Shown: positions 33,309 through 45,430 of the stretch, piece by piece | Position numbering within the stretch: the first letter of the stretch is position 1 | How the letters are laid out: the number at the start of each line of letters is the position of its first letter | Assembly: GCF_001540865.1 (NCBI RefSeq) | Contig: NC_033622.1 | Location: 11,032,996 to 11,096,995 of the forward strand | Direction: 5' to 3' | From: Ananas comosus | Lineage: Eukaryota; Streptophyta; Magnoliopsida; Poales; Bromeliaceae | DNA length: 64,000 nucleotides | Translations under genes and position numbers: made by a program | The notes under the pieces: generated by a model | Database searches by the model: none | Seen by the model: the letters and a program-made list of their open reading frames with translations, nothing else | Told to the model about the DNA's origin: nothing

Positions 33309-36300
33309 ATGTCGTCGGCCCCGGTGCGGTGCTCCGCCCGCTGGATCTCGTCACCGCAGGTGAGGATAAGAAACCCCTCACCATCTTCGATGGTTGCGCA
33401 CTTGTGCTTCGTCTCTAATCTCTTCCTCCTCCTCCTCCTCCTCCTCCTCCTCATCTCTGATACAAAATCATCAACCAAGTTTAATTTCAGCTTAACAATG
33501 GCGCCTCTCCCCCGAGCTTCACCTCTAGGGTTTCGCCCTGCGGCAGAGCACGTCGGAGAGTTTCCTCTTTGTGCTCGTTTGTAGCCCCCATGTGCTGCTC
33601 CAAGAATGATCATGGTGAGGTGAGATTGATTTAATCCATTCCATCCTGATTGGTTCCTGGGCTTAATTAGAATTAGGTCATCCTCGGGTGCTTATTTTGC
33701 GGATTTTTGTACATTATATGTGATGTGCTCTGGCTAATTCTCGGTATTTTGTGATTTGCAATGAAGTAATAAGATAGTATGTTCCAATGGAGCAGATCCG
33801 TATCAGTAGTTATACCTTCATTCAGATATAAATAAACTATGTTTAGATTGTCCAAAAATATTTGTATGATCATGAATAAATGATCAAGGAAATTCTTGAA
33901 TTATAGATGGTGTGTTGACCTGTTTTTCGGGATAAATGGTGGTATAATGTGATATGTTTCTAGATTGGGATCTCATTCCCTTCCCCCTTATCTATCTCTA
34001 TCTCTCTAATATCTTTTTCTTAGGAGGTTCGATCCTCTCGAAGTGATCGTTTATCCCTATTGATACAATAGAATCGTATCATAATGTTAATAAAGTAGCG
34101 GATTAAGTTGTCTTTGTATTTTCTTCGATTTTGGATGACTGTAATTAGATTATATTCTGTCAGGCGGATGCAGGTCATGTTGGGGATGCTGAAGTGGTGT
34201 CTGTGGATCCGACTGGTAATTTTGTTTGCGGCACATCGTAGCTTTGGTCATTTATTTTAAATCTTAATGATATTTATGTTAACATTGTTTATCACATTTT
34301 TTACCCCTTTTTTTTTGTTTTTATGGTTTCAGGTTCGGAGCAGTGTGGTGGCAAACAATCTATTCGATCATTTTCATCGAAAGAGTACTCTTTTCTTGCT
34401 GTAAATACAAAGTCTACTGTAGACAAAAATTAAGGGACTAAGGGCTTGATTTGGTGTTGTTGCCGTCTTTTCATTCTTTTGAATACGTATTCTGTGTGAT
34501 CGGACCTGCTGGGCAGATGCACTTTCTCTACTCTTTTTAATGTTGGTTATCTGGTGATTAGATGTAGAACGGCATGTTGTTCGGAAAACCAGAGAAGGGA
34601 AAGTTGCTATGAAATATTGCTTTTTGTTGCCAAATCTTGTAGATGTATAGATTGCAAGCAGTCAGTCTTCCACTGTCACATTCCTTTGCATAAGATTTGT
34701 GTTAACAAAAAAACAACAAAAAAGGCAGCAGTACTACGTGAGACCTAAATTCCTGACTCTATATTTGAATTTGGTGAACTGCATTGCAGAAAGAACTCAT
34801 CGAAACTTTTAGGAGAGAAGATTGATTTTTATGCTACTAATAAATAGGGTTATTAGATGAGCTTACGATCACTTGTGCTGGTAGAGGAAATGTGACTCAT
34901 TGATCTAAATGTGGTAGAAGACTGTTGATATGTTAGGACAAGGCTTATTTTGTTGTGGTTAATATTGTAAATAGTAGTAATCATCAATCTCAGTCATCAC
35001 ATAAGTCCCTCAAGATAACAAGGTTCATATATTCTGTCTCCACTTTAATTCCTCTTCTCCAACTTGTTAATATTTATAGTGGGTCCTCTTTGCAATATGG
35101 ATTATTCCGTGAGAAACTAAGGAGGTTAATTGTAATTTGGACTCCATGGACTCCATTGTATCAAACTTTATTGAATTTCTTCTTGCATTTCGATATGCTT
35201 ATTCATTTATATCGTTGAAAGTTTGAAGATTTCAAAGCCTTCTTTTAGTTGTGGAACTCATGTCAATTTGTTTCGATTTCCATTAACCACATGTTTTGTT
35301 TATGTCATTCAATTGTATATTACAAGAATGAGTTTTAAGTGTCCTGTGATTACGCACAGCTAATCTTGGAAAATGAAATTTTGGACTGTCTAACTGGAGT
35401 ACAAATTCAATGTTCCTCAGGTTGCTGCAGAAGTTAAAGAGATATGGTACTGCAGGGGTATTATCGTATGGGCTACTTAATACTGTATATTACCTCTCAA
35501 CTTTTCTCTTGGTCTGGTGAGTAATATTTACTAGATTTTTATAGTTCTTCATATACCTCTGAACAGCAGTTTGAGTGCTTACAGCATATATAATTGATAC
35601 TTGCACGGGGAGATCTAATTAAATGTTGAACTCTTATGTCTCCGAATCTGTGCTAATTGTTTAATATACCAATATGAGAGAGAGGAGTGGGGGGCTGTAT
35701 TGTCATTCCAGTGCCATCTATTAGAGGTCTTTTTCCCCCCTTCTCTTCAATCACTCGCAATATTTTGCTTTCCAGGTTTTACTTTGCTCCAGCTCCTGGT
35801 AGGATGGGCTATGCTGCAGCTGTTGACAGGTTATGACTGGAATATTTTTACTGTTCAGGTCATATTCTAGAATTCTTACTATCAACTAATGCTTTCCTTC
35901 GTAATACAGATTTCTCAAATTAATGGCGATGGTGTGGGCCGGCAGCCAAGTAACCAAAATCTTACGAGCAGGAGGGTTCGTTCATAGTCCTTATTTATTG
36001 ACATCTAGTCTATTCTACTGAACACTATATATTCTGAGAGAGAATTGTATTTCTGGTCAAACCCAATTATAATGTCCAATTAAACATAAAATTGTTTTTT
36101 CTTGGTTATCCTTGGATGACGCTGCATAACCCATTGATTGGAAAAGGTTACTCCCACTAAATTTACAATCAAAGCTATTCCGAAGGATTGATTTGCTTTT
36201 ATTCACTATGCTAGGGCACTTGCGCTAGCTCCTTTTGTTGACAGAGGATTGTCATGGTTCACAGTCAAGTTCAAGTTTGAGTCTGAAACAAAGGTGCAAG

Positions 36301-36439
36301 TTAGATCAATGTACCCATTTTTTATTGAAGCATTTCATCTAACTTTTCTCTACCCTTTCAGGCATTTGCTGCGATCGTAGGTCTATGTTTTGGACTGGCC
36401 CTTCTCTTGTTCCTGGGGTTGACATTGCTTTGGGCGTAG
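33309..36439 (+). CDS. DUF1279 (FAM210-like) membrane protein, 8 exons, 175 aa
   Basis: A small predicted organelle-membrane protein of unknown biochemical role; animal FAM210 relatives are mitochondrial. My exon model is 33309-33359, 34164-34215, 34333-34384, 35421-35516, 35776-35829, 35910-35975, 36215-36293, 36362-36439. Phases close on one 528-nt frame ending TAG. The conserved core is unmistakable: LKRYGTAGVLSYGLLNTVYY, a first membrane segment at about 64-86, APAPGRMGYAAAVDRFLKLM, AMVWAGSQVTKILRAGGALA and LAPFVDRGLSWFTVKFKFES. A second membrane segment at about 153-174 ends TLLWA. The N-terminal 50 residues are poorly conserved, Ser-rich and arginine-containing, fitting an organelle transit peptide. 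The ATG at 33309 is the first in frame; upstream out-of-frame ATGs exist. The exon 3 donor (GTACTC) is the weakest junction: without splicing there, the frame reads 17 residues further to a TAA. Confidence 0.87.
33424..33453. repeat. (CTC)n microsatellite in intron 1
   Basis: About ten CTC triplets, just inside intron 1 of the DUF1279 gene. It is open in all sense frames and generates spurious Leu-rich or Arg-rich frames. Confidence 0.9.
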
Positions 36440-38155
36440 ACATTCAATTAATAAGGGGAATCACTTTGAGATACATTACGAATTAAGAAATTATTTTGTT
36501 GCGTAAATTTCTCATGTTTTTGGTAGTAGATGATTGTCAATGTTACATTATATGTAATGTTCATTATATTGCAACAAATATTGTATTAGTGTCATTAAAC
36601 ATCTTCCCAATTTCAGGTGAGGAATCTGGAGGTAGAAATTTATGCTGTTTTCTATTTCGGAAAAGCTGACCCAAGGAAGAAAAGATTGTTTTCAGTAAAT
36701 TTATTATCAAGCCTAGTATTATTTCTGCACCTTTTTGGTTAAACTTCGGGAATTGTCAAACTTTGAGAAGGTCATGTAATTTTGGAATGATACCTATCAT
36801 TACAAATTGTGGTGTACAAAATCAGTTTGATATAACTTGTATGTATAAATTATTTTATTAGCTGTTGATCTCTCAGTAAACCTCATATCAACATCGAAAA
36901 CTGTGAGGACAAAATTATCGATGTAAGAGGGATATCTAAAAACGAAGAAATTTACTTTGTTTAATATCTTTGTTTTTTCACCTACGGCACTGTTACATTT
37001 AAGCATCGAGTTACAGAAATAGTAAGTTTTTTCATCTGCAGTAATTTTACATTTAGTTTTGAATTCAAAATATTTGTAATGTTTGTCCGTTGTTTGATGG
37101 ACATTTACCCAATCCCGCTCTTTTGGATTCTTCTTGCGGATCCTCTCTTTTCTTTGATATCTCTCATGCTTCTTAACCCGTCGCCTGTTAAGCTTTCTTA
37201 TCTTATTTCATAAATTGAATTTTTGAATTTTTTATTAATATTTAAATACTATTTATTAGAATATGTAATTAGGCTGTAATGTTTTTCATAGTACTATGTA
37301 ATTGATATTTGTAGATCTTCGGCCTTTGGATGAAAAACTGTGGGGTTAGAACAATAGCGATTTTTTTAGGATTTAGTGGTGATTAGTGAAATAGTAATGA
37401 TTGATAAATAGTCAAGGGGTGGATCTAATGGATCTAATGGTAAAAAAATTAGTAGCATCTAAGTATTTAGTAGTATTAGAAACACTTTAGTCGTGCTTTT
37501 AAAATATATAAGATTTTGTTTGGTATTACAGGCCAGCTAATACTATAGAATTAGATAGAATTGGGGTAAAAAATAATAAAAATTAAAATAAGTTACCACT
37601 TACAAAAATTGAAGTACGTTATGCTCCTCTTAGCTCTAGTGCAAGGTGTCCATGAGACCGGGTAAAAGTTTTTTTTCTTTTTTCTTTTTTTTGCTGCATT
37701 GTCTAGGCTCTGCTTCATTCCGCTTCTTTTGGGTAAGAATCAAGCAGGCCCATTCAGATCCATATTCTACATAGAATTGATCAAAACTTGTTTGTTTGTT
37801 TGCTCATTTAGCCTATTTTAAGATTTTATAAATCTAATCGACAAAGTTATAAATGAACTAGAACTTAAACCACACATCTCTTCATGTTAGATTTTGATTT
37901 AAGTTTATAGTTATCTAAATTGAAAATAAATTCTACTCTAATTAGAATAAACTTGGACTATATAGAGTATAAGTGAGACTCTAATTCAACTAGAGATAGA
38001 ATTTGGCTTACCATTTTAGCCATATATTATATATACATACTATGGCTAAGTTAATAAAGCCGCAACTCTAATTAATTCGTGCTTTAATTATATAGAGCTA
38101 ATTACGTTGTTAGTAGCCCTTTCATAGGGAGTAACAACCTAATCAGCCGGTGCAC
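36440..38155. other. 3' flank of the DUF1279 gene and AT-rich spacer
   Basis: The first few hundred bases should include the 3' untranslated region. Nothing else recognisable: no long open frame, no transposon ends with target duplication. Confidence 0.35.
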
Positions 38156-38170
38156 ATTGAACAGAGTCTT

Positions 38171-38310
38171 CTTTTTTTTTTTTTTTGAGAGAGAGATAGG
38201 TAGCACACTACCCGCTTCGTTTATTTTATTTAGAAATAAACTTAGCTTGAAATGTGAATCAATTAGGATTCGAACTTGGATCTCGGGTACTAACCACCAA
38301 GCCCTTTGCC
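38171..38310 (-). mobile_element. tRNA-derived SINE, 5'-truncated
   Basis: Same family as 30646-30796, inverted. It contains the box B-like CAAGTTCGAATCC (minus strand) and GGCAAAGGGCTTGGTGGTTA, but the outermost head (CCTAGAGCAAGT) is missing. It is flanked by imperfect 15-bp repeats ATTGAACAGAGTCTT (38156-38170) and ATTCAACATAGTCTT (38311-38325), two mismatches. Confidence 0.82.
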
Positions 38311-38325
38311 ATTCAACATAGTCTT

Positions 38326-39169
38326 GAAGTTTAGATCCATCTAGTTTGGTAGCCAAACTATATAAATTTCATTATATTTTTTTATTTTCTTTACTTGCGT
38401 TAATTTTCTTGGAAATTATTTTTCACTGTTTCAAATTTAACACCTGGAAAGTTAGATTACAAAAGAATAATATTTGACAAGTTTCTTTCTTTTTGTTGTA
38501 AACAAATAAATTTGGGCTTCAAATCTTCCCCGTGTGTATATATATATATATATATAGATAATGTTAGTGCAATACACGTTATTAATTATTAGAAAAGTTT
38601 AATTTTTTTAAGTATTTTTTATTTTAGCGCAACTTTTATATGATGCAATAATGTATTTAAATCTGTATCTAAAAAATTTAAAATTAAAATCCGCTATTAA
38701 GAAAGATATGTATTAAATAGAATAATTCAACAAGTAATCTCTAATCAAAATTTATCTTTTGAAAATAAATAGAAAAACTAAAATATATTAGGAAAATAGA
38801 AATTTGAATTAAATAGAAAAATAAAATCCGTTATCTTAAAAGAAATTATTTTTAAAATATAAATAGATAATATCTAAAAAAGTATTATTAAAATAAATAA
38901 GAAAATATCTTTTACAGGATTTTCACATCCGTAATTGTATATAGAAAACTTACTTTTGAAATTAAATCTATAAAAAATTATATTGTAGGATTTTCACATC
39001 AGTATTGTTATGGAGAGATTTACATATTGATTACGTCGGTATTTCTATATTTTATTTTATATGTTTAAATTTTTCGTACGGAAAGAGAAAATGAGGCGCG
39101 ATATTTTTCCGCCCGAAAAAATGGTCTGTCGACAGACCCAATTTGAATATACTGTTTTTATATAGTGTA
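38326..39169. other. Very AT-rich spacer
   Basis: Short A- and T-rich phrases with a (TA)n run at 38538-38556. The phrase AGGATTTTCACATC occurs twice (about 38917 and 38978). No gene or defined element. Confidence 0.4.
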
Positions 39170-40107
39170 CTCTATATATATATAATATATTTATATAGGA
39201 TAATATAATATACTATATATATAGAATTAGGCTGGAATACATTAATAGTAAAATGCTCTTTTTAGCTATCAAGTTTTTACTTGGAGATGAAAATTGTAGG
39301 GTCAGGATGATATTAGTCAGTTATAGTTGAGTGTCCCTAGGTTGAGTGGTGCTTCACTGGCTTTAATATTTAATCTAATGTTTAGAAATAATGAAAGAGT
39401 TGATCAAAGGCCCTAGGAAACTGGTAGAACAATAAGATTTTGCTACTAATAGACCAGTCCAACTCTATATATAGTATATATATATATTATATATATATAA
39501 TATATTATATATATAGATGTTGATATATATAGGTATCTAACGAATGAATGATCAAAGGGTAGATTTACGGGTAAAAAATTTGCAAGCACTAGTACTTGAT
39601 GCTTGCTTACAAGCACAAATCGGCGACTCTAGTATAGGAATTGGTTTCTTAATCCTATTGAAAGATATAGTTTTGTGGTGTTGTGATTTTTGGCCATCGG
39701 ATTAATGGATGTACTGGTTGAATGAATTGTTATGTGTGACTCCTAGGGTTGAAGTAGTTTTGTGTTAATAGTATAATCTAAGGATGGAAATGATCAAAGA
39801 GGTAGATCTACATAAAAAAATTTACAAAACCAAGTGCTTGTGCTTTTACAAACACCAATACGGATTCTATTAGCGATGAGCTTCTATGCTTTTAAAAGCA
39901 CCAAATTATTGATGTTTGGTAGATTTTTGACCATTGATAGGGTTTTACGTTATGATTGATATGGTTCCCCTAGGTTTGAGCAGGGTTGGTTGCAATAGTT
40001 ATGAATTAAACGTGATTAATGATCAAAATGATAGACTATAACGGTAAAAGACAAGCACCAAATGAGTTGATACTGTACAAGCACCGTAGCGAACTCTATA
40101 TATTAGC
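39170..40107. mobile_element. Cluster of TA-nested MITEs
   Basis: At least three related elements lie head to tail: about 39170-39478, 39536-39885 (itself perhaps two fragments) and 39886-40107. Each carries family phrases: CCTAGG(T)TTGAG, 'ATGGAAATGATCAAA' and a terminal block of CTTTTACAAGCACC or its inverse. Ends abut TATATATA runs or the border sequence GAxTCTATxxTAG. Divergence between copies shows separate insertions rather than one recent tandem amplification. Confidence 0.6.
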
Positions 40108-40124
40108 ATGATTTAGGAGACAGT

Positions 40125-40890
40125 AAGAATGTATTTGTTGACTTGAGGCATAAAATGGAATAAACACTTTATCCTTCTATTCATCTAAACACTGCTAAGA
40201 GCGAGGGAGTTTATTTATCCCTCTTAACGGTCGAATAACCCTTAAGAGGGGGATTTGTTGTTACACCGTTGGTGAATACAAAATTTTCATCTTGTATACC
40301 GTCTGACTGCTTTAATATAAAATAATTTATATTAACTATATGATATTATATCATTTATTAAACTAATTAGCTAATTAAAATTAACTAATTTAATATAAAT
40401 ATTATCCAAATTAATATTGTTATTAGTGCTGTTATACGAATAACGCTATATCTTTTGTATTAATAATTAATATTTCCAACAAACTAATTAATGTAATTAA
40501 GTTAATTAATTAATTTATAATATATTTAATGTATTGCCTAATTTGACTTTATTAAATATTTATTAGTTAGATATTTTATTAATTAACGAGTACCATGGTT
40601 AATTGATTAATGATTAATTAATCTGGCTTAATTGATATGTATTAATTAACATTTATGATTTCTAATAATATTCGTGTAATTAATTTTTTAAGATATAAAT
40701 TTGAGATTTTAAAATTTTAAAATTTAATTTTTGATTTTTAAAATTTAAAGTTTATATTTTAATTTTAAATATAATATAAATATAAAATTATCTAATTTAA
40801 TATAAAGAAGAAGAATAATGATTATTATTTTATTTATAACTACGCCTTTTATCTTATTCCATCTCACCTAATCAAACATATTTTTCTTAT
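40125..40890. mobile_element. Possible MITE with short inverted ends
   Basis: The left end, TATTTGTTGACTTGAGGC followed by ATAAAATGGAATAA, is matched in reverse at the right by TGTTTGATTAGGTGAGATGG followed by AATAAGATAAA. The interior is extremely AT-rich and without coding potential. No target duplication could be fixed. Confidence 0.4.
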
Positions 40891-41018
40891 TTAGGAATAC
40901 ACCCAATGTTCACTCAAACGCAAAATTGATCTATCCGCTTAATACCTCAATTATATATCGCCGGAATAACCCCTGTTTTGCTTTTCTCCGAACACTACGA
41001 TTAAGAATCCTATGTAAT

Positions 41019-43995
41019 ATATGTGAATTATGTTTGGAGACCCATCTATGTTGATTCTTAACTCTTCCTCAATTATTCATTATTTAATTTTTTGACAATG
41101 TTTGAGGCGCGGGTTTAATTTTCTTTTCAAAAATTACGGTATTTTTATTTAAACGATAAAATTTTATCAGATTGATAGGTATTTTATCAATTTTTTTCCT
41201 ATAAGTTCAAATTATTTTTAATAAATAAAATAAATTAATTAATAGTTAAGTAACAAGAAATTTGATATAAATTCAATAAAAAATATAGAGTTGAGAAGTC
41301 ATTTGGGGGAATGCAGGGTCAAGTATTGCGTTTGATTTGAGAATTAAATTTTGGAGAACATCTTTTGTTGTTCTCGAGAATAGAGGATATTCCGGTATAA
41401 GTTGTAAATTATGTTTGGATGTTGTTTGTTTATTTTTAGAGAATATTCTTGATAATGTTAGGGTGTTTATGTTGGAATAAGATGTTGAAAATATAAAAAT
41501 TAAATAGGACGACAAATTTGCAGGTAAATATAATAATTAAATATGATTTAATAAATTAAGTATTAGAATAAATTAATAACAAATTAAGTATATTTGTACA
41601 TTATTTTGAAAATATTAATTTAGTAGTATTCAATTTAAACATTTATTTAAATTTATTCAAAATTAATTTAAAAATATAAATATTTAAAATGGAGTAACAC
41701 TTATTAAATTAATCATTCAATCTATTTTCTTTTATTTTATTAAATTAAATATTGATTTATAATTTTTTTTGTTCATTTGAGGCAAAGGATTTAAAGGGCA
41801 AAATGGAAAGTTTCAGAGGAATCCAAGTTGTTCCGTCCAGTTCTCCCAACTGAGGAGAATAGGCTTAACGGGTTATTTTTGGAACAACTCATTAAGCTGG
41901 GAACAAAAAATTCTTTTTTTTTATTTTCTTTTCGTTTGGGTATTGATTGAGGAATATTCCATTTTGTTTTGGAATATTCTCCAACCAAACGCAACCTTAT
42001 ATAATACATAGGCTTAGCTCCACGTCGATTGTGAAATTAACCCAAGTCAAGAGGCAGTCCATATACTGCATGAGCCGAGTTCCTTGCTCCCTCGTCCTTA
42101 GGTATAGATCAGTATTTCAATAAATAAATTTTTTTGTTTGCTTTATTCTTTTTTTTTCTTTTTTATATTTTTTATCTGACAAATTAGATTTTTTTATATT
42201 TATAATATATAATTTGCAGCTGGTTAAATGTTCTGTTTTTCCATTTGTCCCTAAGCTAATATGCAGATTTGAATACAACATATCTATAAAAAAAAATCGT
42301 CTAATTATATTATGCTAGAATTTCTAATCCAATTATATTAGGCATATATAATATATACTAGTATAGTGAACCGCGCGTTGCGGTGAATAGATAATATCCG
42401 ATATTTAACTTTAGTTTTTGTACTAAATTTTTTTAAAAAAAATTATAATATTTGACTATTTTTGTTACTATCATACTTCAAACATAAAGAACAAACAAAA
42501 AGAAAGAAAAATAAAACTATAAAAGAAAAAAATTTGATGTATGGATAATTTGAAGAAATATTTAAGATCTTATAAAAGAAGTTAAAGAAAGAAAAAATAG
42601 TAAATACATAAGAAAAATAAAAATTTTTTAAATAACAAACAAATAAAAATAGAAACAGCTAAAACAACAGTAGTAAGAGCAGCTATAAATACAATGAAAT
42701 TTAGAATTGTAGAAGTTGAAAAAAAAACTGCAAAAGTTGGCTCAAAGAAAAATCAATAGTCAGTAAAGAACGAAGGAAAGAATGAAATAAGACTAATAGA
42801 AAAAGTTTTTAAAAAATGTTACTAACCAACTATCCCAAAAATATACGACTGCAATAGTACAAAAATTAATAGTAGCAACATAAAAACTTTTTCTATTAGT
42901 CTTATTTCATTCTTTCCTTCGTTCTTTACTGACTATTGATTTTTCTTTGAGCCAACTTTTGCAGTTTTTTTTTCAACTTCTACAATTCTAAATTTCATTG
43001 TATTTATAGCTGCTCTTACTACTGTTGTTTTAGCTGTTTCTATTTTTATTTGTTTGTTATTTAAAAAATTTTTATTTTTCTTATGTATTTACTATTTTTT
43101 CTTTCTTTAACTTCTTTTATAAGATCTTAAATATTTCTTCAAATTATCCATACATCAAATTTTTTTCTTTTATAGTTTTATTTTTCTTTCTTTTTGTTTG
43201 TTCTTTATGTTTGAAGTATGATAGTAACAAAAATAGTCAAATATTATAATTTTTTTTAAAAAAATTTAGTACAAAAACTAAAGTTAAATATCGGATATTA
43301 TCTATTCACCGCAACGCGCGGTTCACTATACTAGTATATATTATATATGCCTAATATAATTGGATTAGAAATTCTAGCATAATATAATTAGACGATTTTT
43401 TTTTATAGATATGTTGTATTCAAATCTGCATATTAGCTTAGGGACAAATTGAAAAACAGAACATTTAACCAGCTGCAAATTATATATTATAAAAATAAAA
43501 AAAATCTAATTTGTCAGATACAAAAATATGAAAAAGAAAAATTTAAAAAAAAAGAATAAAGCAAACAAAAATTTTTATTTATTGAAATTCTGATTTATAC
43601 ATAAGGACGAGGGAGCAAGAAACTCGGCTCATGCCTCTTGACTTAGGTTAATTTCACAATCCACGTGGAGCTAAGCCTATATATAGGGTATGTTTGACCC
43701 TCATTCCCAAATGACCTCCTCAACTCTTTTATTATTTTTTATTTGAGTTTTTTTATCAAATTTCTTGATTATTAATTATTAATTAATTTATTTTTATTTA
43801 TTATAAAATAATTTGAATTATTAAATTTGATAAAATCACGAATCAATTGATAAAATTTTTATCGGTCTAAATTAAAATTACTTCATTTTGAAAAGATAAA
43901 GTTAAACCGCTCTTAATAAATTAATAATAATAAAGTTGAGGAAGAGTTTAAGAATCAAACATATGTGAGGGGTTTCCAAACATATTCACGTATAT
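41019..43995. repeat. Giant palindrome, interrupted on its left arm
   Basis: The inner arms 42010-42810 and 42882-43679 are inverted copies of about 800 bp with few differences; the spacer is 71 bp. The symmetry continues outwards in a more diverged form: 41019-41319 matches the reverse complement of 43690-43995. The left arm holds an extra 680 bp (about 41320-42000) absent on the right. The core motif GTGAACCGCGCGTTGCGGTG appears once per arm. It has no coding capacity. Confidence 0.88.
41322..41996. mobile_element. Insertion in the left palindrome arm, MITE-like
   Basis: The ends are inverted: TTGCGTTTGATTTGAGAA at the left, and in reverse from the right GTTGCGTTTGGTTGGAGAA followed by TATTCC. 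The right palindrome arm lacks this block, which serves as an empty-site control. The precise target duplication is unclear because the flanks have diverged. Confidence 0.6.
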
Positions 43996-44019
43996 TCATT
44001 ATGTCTAATCTATATATAG

Positions 44020-44145
44020 AGTTTTGCTATGATACTTGTAAAAGCAACAAACATTTGGTGCTTATAAATTTTTTATCGACATCATCCAAACCGTACATCC
44101 CTTAATCCAATGGTCAAAAATCTACAAACATCAATAACTTGGTAC
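44020..44145. mobile_element. Partial TA-nested MITE
   Basis: Shares CTTGTAAAAGCA, CATCCCTTAATCCAATGGTC and AAAATCTACAAA phrases with the family at 39170-40107. It is cut at its right end by a SINE. Confidence 0.5.
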
Positions 44146-44237
44146 TTTTTTTTTTGAAAGATAGCTAGCACGCTACCTGCTTCGTTTATTTCATTTAGAA
44201 ATAGAAATGTGAATCAACTAGGATTCGAACTTGGGAN
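44146..44237 (-). mobile_element. SINE fragment ending at an N
   Basis: Same family as 30646-30796, inverted. The plus-strand T-run and tail (AGCACGCTACCTGCTTCG) are followed by the box B region GGATTCGAACTTGGGA, where the read breaks at a single N (44237). The tRNA-like head is missing. It has landed in the partial MITE to its left. Confidence 0.7.
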
Positions 44238-44415
44238 CTATAGTTTTTTAACGTATTTTAAACAAAAGATCCATGAAGTTTATGAGATCTAGTTCAAATT
44301 GCCTCGGCTAGCTGCTAAGCTTTCAGCGTTGTAGCTTTTGCTCGACCTTCGTGCCTTCCGAGGCACGAAGGCTATCGTATCATCGGAATGATATATATAT
44401 ATATATATATATATA

Positions 44416-44980
44416 NNNNNNNNNNNNNNNNNNNNNNNNNNNNNNNNNNNNNNNNNNNNNNNNNNNNNNNNNNNNNNNNNNNNNNNNNNNNNNNNNNNNN
44501 NNNNNNNNNNNNNNNNNNNNNNNNNNNNNNNNNNNNNNNNNNNNNNNNNNNNNNNNNNNNNNNNNNNNNNNNNNNNNNNNNNNNNNNNNNNNNNNNNNNN
44601 NNNNNNNNNNNNNNNNNNNNNNNNNNNNNNNNNNNNNNNNNNNNNNNNNNNNNNNNNNNNNNNNNNNNNNNNNNNNNNNNNNNNNNNNNNNNNNNNNNNN
44701 NNNNNNNNNNNNNNNNNNNNNNNNNNNNNNNNNNNNNNNNNNNNNNNNNNNNNNNNNNNNNNNNNNNNNNNNNNNNNNNNNNNNNNNNNNNNNNNNNNNN
44801 NNNNNNNNNNNNNNNNNNNNNNNNNNNNNNNNNNNNNNNNNNNNNNNNNNNNNNNNNNNNNNNNNNNNNNNNNNNNNNNNNNNNNNNNNNNNNNNNNNNN
44901 NNNNNNNNNNNNNNNNNNNNNNNNNNNNNNNNNNNNNNNNNNNNNNNNNNNNNNNNNNNNNNNNNNNNNNNNNNNNNNNN
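44416..44980. other. Assembly gap (565 N)
   Basis: Unresolved sequence, entered on the left through a (TA)n run. The flanks 44330-44400 and 45350-45415 both carry GGCACGAAGG / AGCACGGAGCC-type phrases, suggesting that the gap lies within one repeat family. Confidence 0.95.
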
Positions 44981-45430
44981 TTAGACTTGATCTAGCGTAT
45001 TTGAAGTACCTAGAAAATAAATTATGCAATTTTTTGATATTATTTGCCTAGTGAACGAAGGGGCTCAAAATCAACGGCTGAAAATAAAAATCTTACAAAA
45101 CGTGATAATATGACGTTAAAATTTTAGATCACAGATATTGATCTTGTTTTATATAGCATAAAAAATTTTCTATCAAAATTTCACGTGATTCGGATATTTC
45201 TACAGCATTAAACTTGCAAACGGCTCACTGCGATCATTAAAATTATTGATTTTGAGCCCCTTCGATCACTAGGCAAATGATATAAAAAAATCATAAAATT
45301 TGTTTTCTAGGTACTTCAAATAATCTAGATCAAATTTAACGGAGCCGATCGACGATTCGAAAGTCGCAACATCGAAAACGAGCTGGAAGCACGGAAGGCT
45401 CCGTGCTTCCGATAGTATATATATATATAT
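44981..45430. mobile_element. Inverted-repeat element beside the gap
   Basis: AAGTACCTAGAAAATAAATT (45004-45023) is matched in reverse by AAATTTGTTTTCTAGGTACT at about 45297. CCTAGTGAACGAAGGGGCTC at 45048 is matched in reverse by GAGCCCCTTCGATCACTAGG at about 45256. The arms thus span about 44981-45100 and 45235-45340, followed by a terminal block with GAAGCACGGA and (TA)n. This is a MITE-like foldback element. Confidence 0.65.

Noticed and set aside
33097..33363. 88-aa frame starting upstream of the DUF1279 gene
   Set aside because: It is out of frame with the conserved domain and overlaps the likely leader; the ATG at 33309 gives a frame that splices through to the domain.
44289..45029. 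Long open frames of about 200-246 aa
   Set aside because: They run through the N gap and consist almost wholly of undetermined residues.
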